Assembly: GCA_025352665.1 (NCBI GenBank)
Contig: JANXSM010000073.1
Location: 1 to 44,540, forward strand
DNA from: Rhodospirillales bacterium
Lineage (GTDB): Bacteria; Pseudomonadota; Alphaproteobacteria; Acetobacterales; Acetobacteraceae
Direction of reading: 5' to 3'
Length of the DNA: 44,540 nt
Part shown: positions 41,850 through 44,540 of the stretch, in pieces
How the letters are laid out: the number at the start of each line of letters is the position of its first letter
How positions within the stretch are numbered: position 1 is the first letter of the stretch
Made by a program: the position numbers and the translations under genes
Notes under the pieces: model-generated
What the model was told of the DNA's origin: nothing
What the model saw: the letters and a program-made list of their open reading frames with translations, nothing else
Databases searched by the model: none

Positions 41850-43067
41850 ATGAAGTTCACCCGCCGTACCATTCTCGCCGGGGCCACCGCCGCTGCTATT
41901 CCTCTGGCCGCACCCCATGCGCAAAAACCGGCCACGGTGCGATGGTGGTACCATTTCGACGATCCCAAAGCGACGCCGGACGCGCTGGTGGCGGGGTTCG
42001 AGAAGCAGAATCCCGGCATCAGGATCCAGGCGGAAAGCATTCCCTGGGGTGGCGGCGGCGACTACGACACGCGGCTTTATACTGCGCTGATCGCCGGCAG
42101 CGGACCCGACGCTGCGATGGTGAAGTTCCAGAACATGCCGCGGCTTTTGGAAATGGAGGCACTGGCGCCGCTCGACAGGTTCATCGATGCGTGGACTGCC
42201 AAGAGCGATATTTCCGACGATTTGTGGAAGCTGCACATGGCGCCGAATGGCAAGCGCTATTACCTGCCGCTGCAGTATGTGGTGCTCTACCTCTATTTGC
42301 GCCCGGACTGGTTCGCGCAGAAGGGCCTGCCGTTACCGACCAGCTTCGATCGTTTCCTTGCGGCAGCACAGGCTTTCACCATGGCTGAGCGTTGGGGGTT
42401 CGGCCTGCGTGGCGGCTCCGGCGGCCATGATTTCTGGGCGAGCTTCGTGCTCGGCGGCGGCGCGACGCTGGAGAAGGGGGGCCTGGTGACGCCGGCGGCG
42501 TTCGCTGCCAACAAATGGTTCATCGATCTGCATCGCACCTATCACGTGACACCGCCGTCGGCACCCACCGATGGTTTCTTGCAGACGATCAACAATATGA
42601 AGGCCGGCCGTACGGCCATGACGATCCATCATATCGGGTCGGCCAACGACATGGTCGCAGCCCTCGGCGATAACATCACCGCCATTCCCATTCCGCGCGG
42701 CCCGCAGGGCGACGGCTGGACCACCTATGGCGATGGCTCCAACGCGGTGTTCGCAGCCTCCAGAAACCAGGAAGCCGCATGGAAGTGGATTGCCTATCTC
42801 TCCACCGGCGAAACCAATACCGCGTTCGCCAAGGCATCTGCGCAGTTGCCGGTGACGACTTCCAGCCTCGCGGCGTGGGATGCGCAGCCGAAGCGTTTCA
42901 TCCAGGCCTCGGCTGAATCGCTGCCCATCGCGCGGGTGCTTCCGGCGACCACGCAAACGGCGGATTTCACACGCACCGTGTGGCCCCAGACGACACAGAA
43001 GGCGCTGCTGGGGCAGATCTCGCCGGATGACATGATGAAGGTCTTCGACAAACTTTACTTCGGATGA
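41850..43067 (+). CDS. ABC transporter extracellular solute-binding protein (family 1)
   Basis: 405 residues with a Tat-like signal (FTRRTILAGATAAAIPLAAPHAQ). The body is a family 1 binding protein as in UgpB/MsmE (WWYHFDDPKATPDALVAGFEKQNPGI, LIAGSGPDAAMV, GRTAMTIHHIG, AASRNQEAAWKWIAYL). RBS AAGGGAAA. Probably binds a sugar, glycerol-phosphate ester or oligosaccharide. Coupled to the permease by ATGA. Confidence 0.9.
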   Translation: MKFTRRTILAGATAAAIPLAAPHAQKPATVRWWYHFDDPKATPDALVAGFEKQNPGIRIQAESIPWGGGGDYDTRLYTALIAGSGPDAAMVKFQNMPRLLEMEALAPLDRFIDAWTAKSDISDDLWKLHMAPNGKRYYLPLQYVVLYLYLRPDWFAQKGLPLPTSFDRFLAAAQAFTMAERWGFGLRGGSGGHDFWASFVLGGGATLEKGGLVTPAAFAANKWFIDLHRTYHVTPPSAPTDGFLQTINNMKAGRTAMTIHHIGSANDMVAALGDNITAIPIPRGPQGDGWTTYGDGSNAVFAASRNQEAAWKWIAYLSTGETNTAFAKASAQLPVTTSSLAAWDAQPKRFIQASAESLPIARVLPATTQTADFTRTVWPQTTQKALLGQISPDDMMKVFDKLYFG

Positions 43068-43930
43068 GGCGGCAGTTTTCCATGCCCTGGTTGCTGCTGG
43101 CGCCGGCACTGGCGATCACGACCGTGCTCGTGCTGGTGCCGGCGGCCCAGACCATCTGGATGTCGTTCCATGATGTCGTGCTGTTCTGGCCACGCTCCCG
43201 CCCGTTCATTGGTTTCGCCAACTACCTGACGGCGTTTGCGGATCCGGTGTTCTGGGAAGGCCTGTTGAGTTCGGTCATCTGGGTGGTGGTCTCGGTCGGG
43301 CTGCAGTTTTCGGTGGGGCTGGCGGCCGCGTTGCTGCTCAATCGCCGATTCGCCTGGCGCGGACTCGCGCGGGCATTGATCGTGGTGCCCTGGGCGTTGC
43401 CCAGCGTCATCATCGGCCTTGTCTGGACATGGATGCTGGATTTCAATCTCGGCTTGGTCAACGAGCTTGGAATGCGGTTGGGTCTGCTGGCGCAGCCGAT
43501 CCCATGGCTGTCACAACCGGGGACTGCTTTCGCAGCCGTTATCATGGCTGTCGTTTGGCAGGGCTTTCCGTTCTTTGCAGTAACGCTTCTGGCCGGACTG
43601 CAGTCCATTCCCGGCGAACTGTATGAAGCAGCGTCGCTGGATGGCGCCAGCGGAATCAAGAAGTTCTACCACGTAACCTTGCCCGGCATTGCCGGAGTGA
43701 TGACGACAGCACTGTTGCTGCGCATGATCTGGGTAGCAAATTCGTTGGACCTGATCCTGGTGATGACCGGCGGGGGGCCTGGCACTGCCACGCAGACCTT
43801 GCCGCTGCATGCTTTCCTGACCGCGTGGTCCGGTGGCAATTACGGCCAAGGTTCGGCGCTGGCGGTCGTTCTTACGCTGTTATTGCTCGGCGTGGTCGTG
43901 GCCTACCTCATTCGGAGTGAGCGTGCATGA
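43064..43930 (+). CDS. Sugar-type ABC transporter permease 1 (MalF/UgpA-like)
   Basis: 288 residues, six membrane helices. The EAA loop ELYEAASLDGASGIKKFYHVTLPGI is intact. Start overlaps the binding-protein stop and its stop overlaps permease 2 (ATGA both). No ATPase gene is in view; it may lie beyond the IS insertion. Confidence 0.92.
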   Translation: MRRQFSMPWLLLAPALAITTVLVLVPAAQTIWMSFHDVVLFWPRSRPFIGFANYLTAFADPVFWEGLLSSVIWVVVSVGLQFSVGLAAALLLNRRFAWRGLARALIVVPWALPSVIIGLVWTWMLDFNLGLVNELGMRLGLLAQPIPWLSQPGTAFAAVIMAVVWQGFPFFAVTLLAGLQSIPGELYEAASLDGASGIKKFYHVTLPGIAGVMTTALLLRMIWVANSLDLILVMTGGGPGTATQTLPLHAFLTAWSGGNYGQGSALAVVLTLLLLGVVVAYLIRSERA

Positions 43931-44404
43931 TGCGCAAGCGGATCAAGCTGTTCTTAGGCACTGAGCTTCCGGTTCTTTTCATTCTGCTGTTCGCGTTAGT
44001 ACCGTGGGGATGGATGGTGCTGTCCTCGTTCCGCCCGGAAGCGGATCTGACACGCTCGCCATTGCATCTGTTGCCGGACACGTTGACGTTGGCTAACCAT
44101 ATCGAATTGCTGGCGCGCACCTCGTTTGCCGAGAACCTGCGTGACAGCATCATCGTCGCCACGGGGGCCGTTAGTCTGGGTTTGTTGCTGTCGCTGCCGG
44201 CGGCCTATGCGTTCTCGCGATTTCGGTTTCCCGGACGCAACACGCTGATGGTGCAGTTCCTCGCCATCAACATGTTCCCCGTGGTCATGCTGATCCTGCC
44301 ACTGTTCGTGCTGTTCCGGCAGTTTGGCTTGCTGGACACGTATCTCGCGTTGATCGCCGGGCACGCGACCTTTACTTTGCCGTTCGCGATCTGGCTGATG
44401 ACTA
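43927..44404 (+). pseudogene. Sugar-type ABC transporter permease 2, truncated by IS insertion
   Basis: About 159 codons of a MalG/UgpE-like permease (PWGWMVLSSFRPEADLT, NLRDSIIVATGAVSLGLLLSLPAAYAFSRF, LFRQFGLLDTYLALI, LPFAIWLM). Family members have about 275 residues; the EAA loop and last helices are missing. The reading frame enters IS sequence at about 44404 and continues for ten unrelated codons. The operon is therefore probably non-functional unless the rest is supplied elsewhere. Confidence 0.85.
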
Positions 44405-44540
44405 GGTGTTGTGGACAAACCGTATCCACAATCTGATCGTTGCAAGCTGAACAAAGCCGAGAAAGCTATTTCCAAGCTTGTCATATCGGGTGGCGCAGCG
44501 TCGTGAATGTTTGAGCTTGCTGAAGAACCGCTCGATGCGA
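44402..44540 (-). CDS. IS5-family transposase, C-terminal end (partial)
   Basis: The minus strand reads RIERFFSKLKHSRRCATRYD, then KLGNSFLGFVQLATIRLWIRF and VHNT before TAG. This is the usual C-terminus of IS5-family (IS427/ISL-type) transposases, including the last catalytic Glu in the R-x-E-R-F-F-S motif. The gene enters from the right edge; about two thirds or more lies outside. The stop TAG falls on the CTAG at the insertion junction. Confidence 0.88.
   Translation of the reverse strand, partial: RIERFFSKLKHSRRCATRYDKLGNSFLGFVQLATIRLWIRFVHNT
44405..44540 (-). mobile_element. IS5-family insertion sequence, right end visible
   Basis: The element begins at or within a few bases of 44405 (GGTGTTGTGGACAAAC), immediately after CTA in the permease gene. 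A CTAG target with short duplication is typical of the IS427 group. The other end is outside the window, so the duplication cannot be checked. Confidence 0.7.

Noticed and set aside
1-44540. CRISPR arrays, prophage or toxin-antitoxin modules
   Set aside because: No regularly spaced direct repeats, phage structural genes or toxin pairs could be recognised on either strand.

Overview
The window looks like a piece of chromosome from a GC-rich alphaproteobacterium, most likely an acetic-acid-bacterium relative (Rhodospirillales/Acetobacteraceae). This rests on the high GC content, the gene complement (MlaA/MlaC, DUF1127, a divergent polysaccharide deacetylase, a MinCDE operon) and the conserved rpsB-tsf-pyrH-frr-uppS-cdsA-dxr-rseP block. 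The organism assignment is inference; no rRNA is present to test it. Gene starts were moved from the longest reading frame wherever a Shine-Dalgarno sequence or an operon overlap pointed to another codon.

Layout. 1-4.3 kb: end of an mlaA-mlaC operon with a partial unknown gene (minus), then metF with a palindrome over its first codon, a perfect CRP/FNR-type site in front of a small exported protein, and a bile-acid-symporter-like membrane protein. 4.3-12.2 kb: UvrD-type helicase, prmA, a DUF1127 protein, an aminopeptidase P, an orphan OmpR-type response regulator and rmuC. 12.2-16.1 kb: queC diverges from a tightly overlapping run of ThiF/MoeB-like E1, DsrE-like, SH3-domain and three nitrile-hydratase-family genes in which the beta subunit is split in two. 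16.2-22.5 kb: tRNA-Leu(TAA), a D-2-hydroxyacid dehydrogenase, a trypsin-like protease, a class A PBP, a two-domain VOC protein, a serine-hydrolase remnant and aspartate ammonia-lyase. 22.7-27.5 kb: a fused sugar-phosphate nucleotidyltransferase/heptose-bisphosphate-phosphatase-like gene, a large multidomain glycosyltransferase and a small secreted protein. 27.7-34.7 kb: the translation/UMP kinase/isoprenoid/phospholipid/RseP block. 34.9-37.2 kb: divergent polysaccharide deacetylase and a His-rich cation diffusion facilitator. 37.2-40.3 kb: decayed IS3-family pieces, minCDE and a 265-bp inverted-repeat element. 40.3-44.5 kb: a GntR regulator, an esterase and a sugar-type ABC transporter whose second permease is cut off by an IS5-family element that runs off the window.

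Functional themes are envelope maintenance (Mla, PBP, undecaprenyl-PP synthase, CdsA, RseP, glycosylation), translation and isoprenoid housekeeping, cell division placement (Min) and one catabolic transporter operon now broken. The least ordinary parts are the three-gene nitrile-hydratase-like system beside queC, the multidomain glycosylation pair, and several regulatory or repeat structures: the metF palindrome, the terminator against pyrH, the minE-GntR palindromic repeat, and the GntR gene without a normal start codon.
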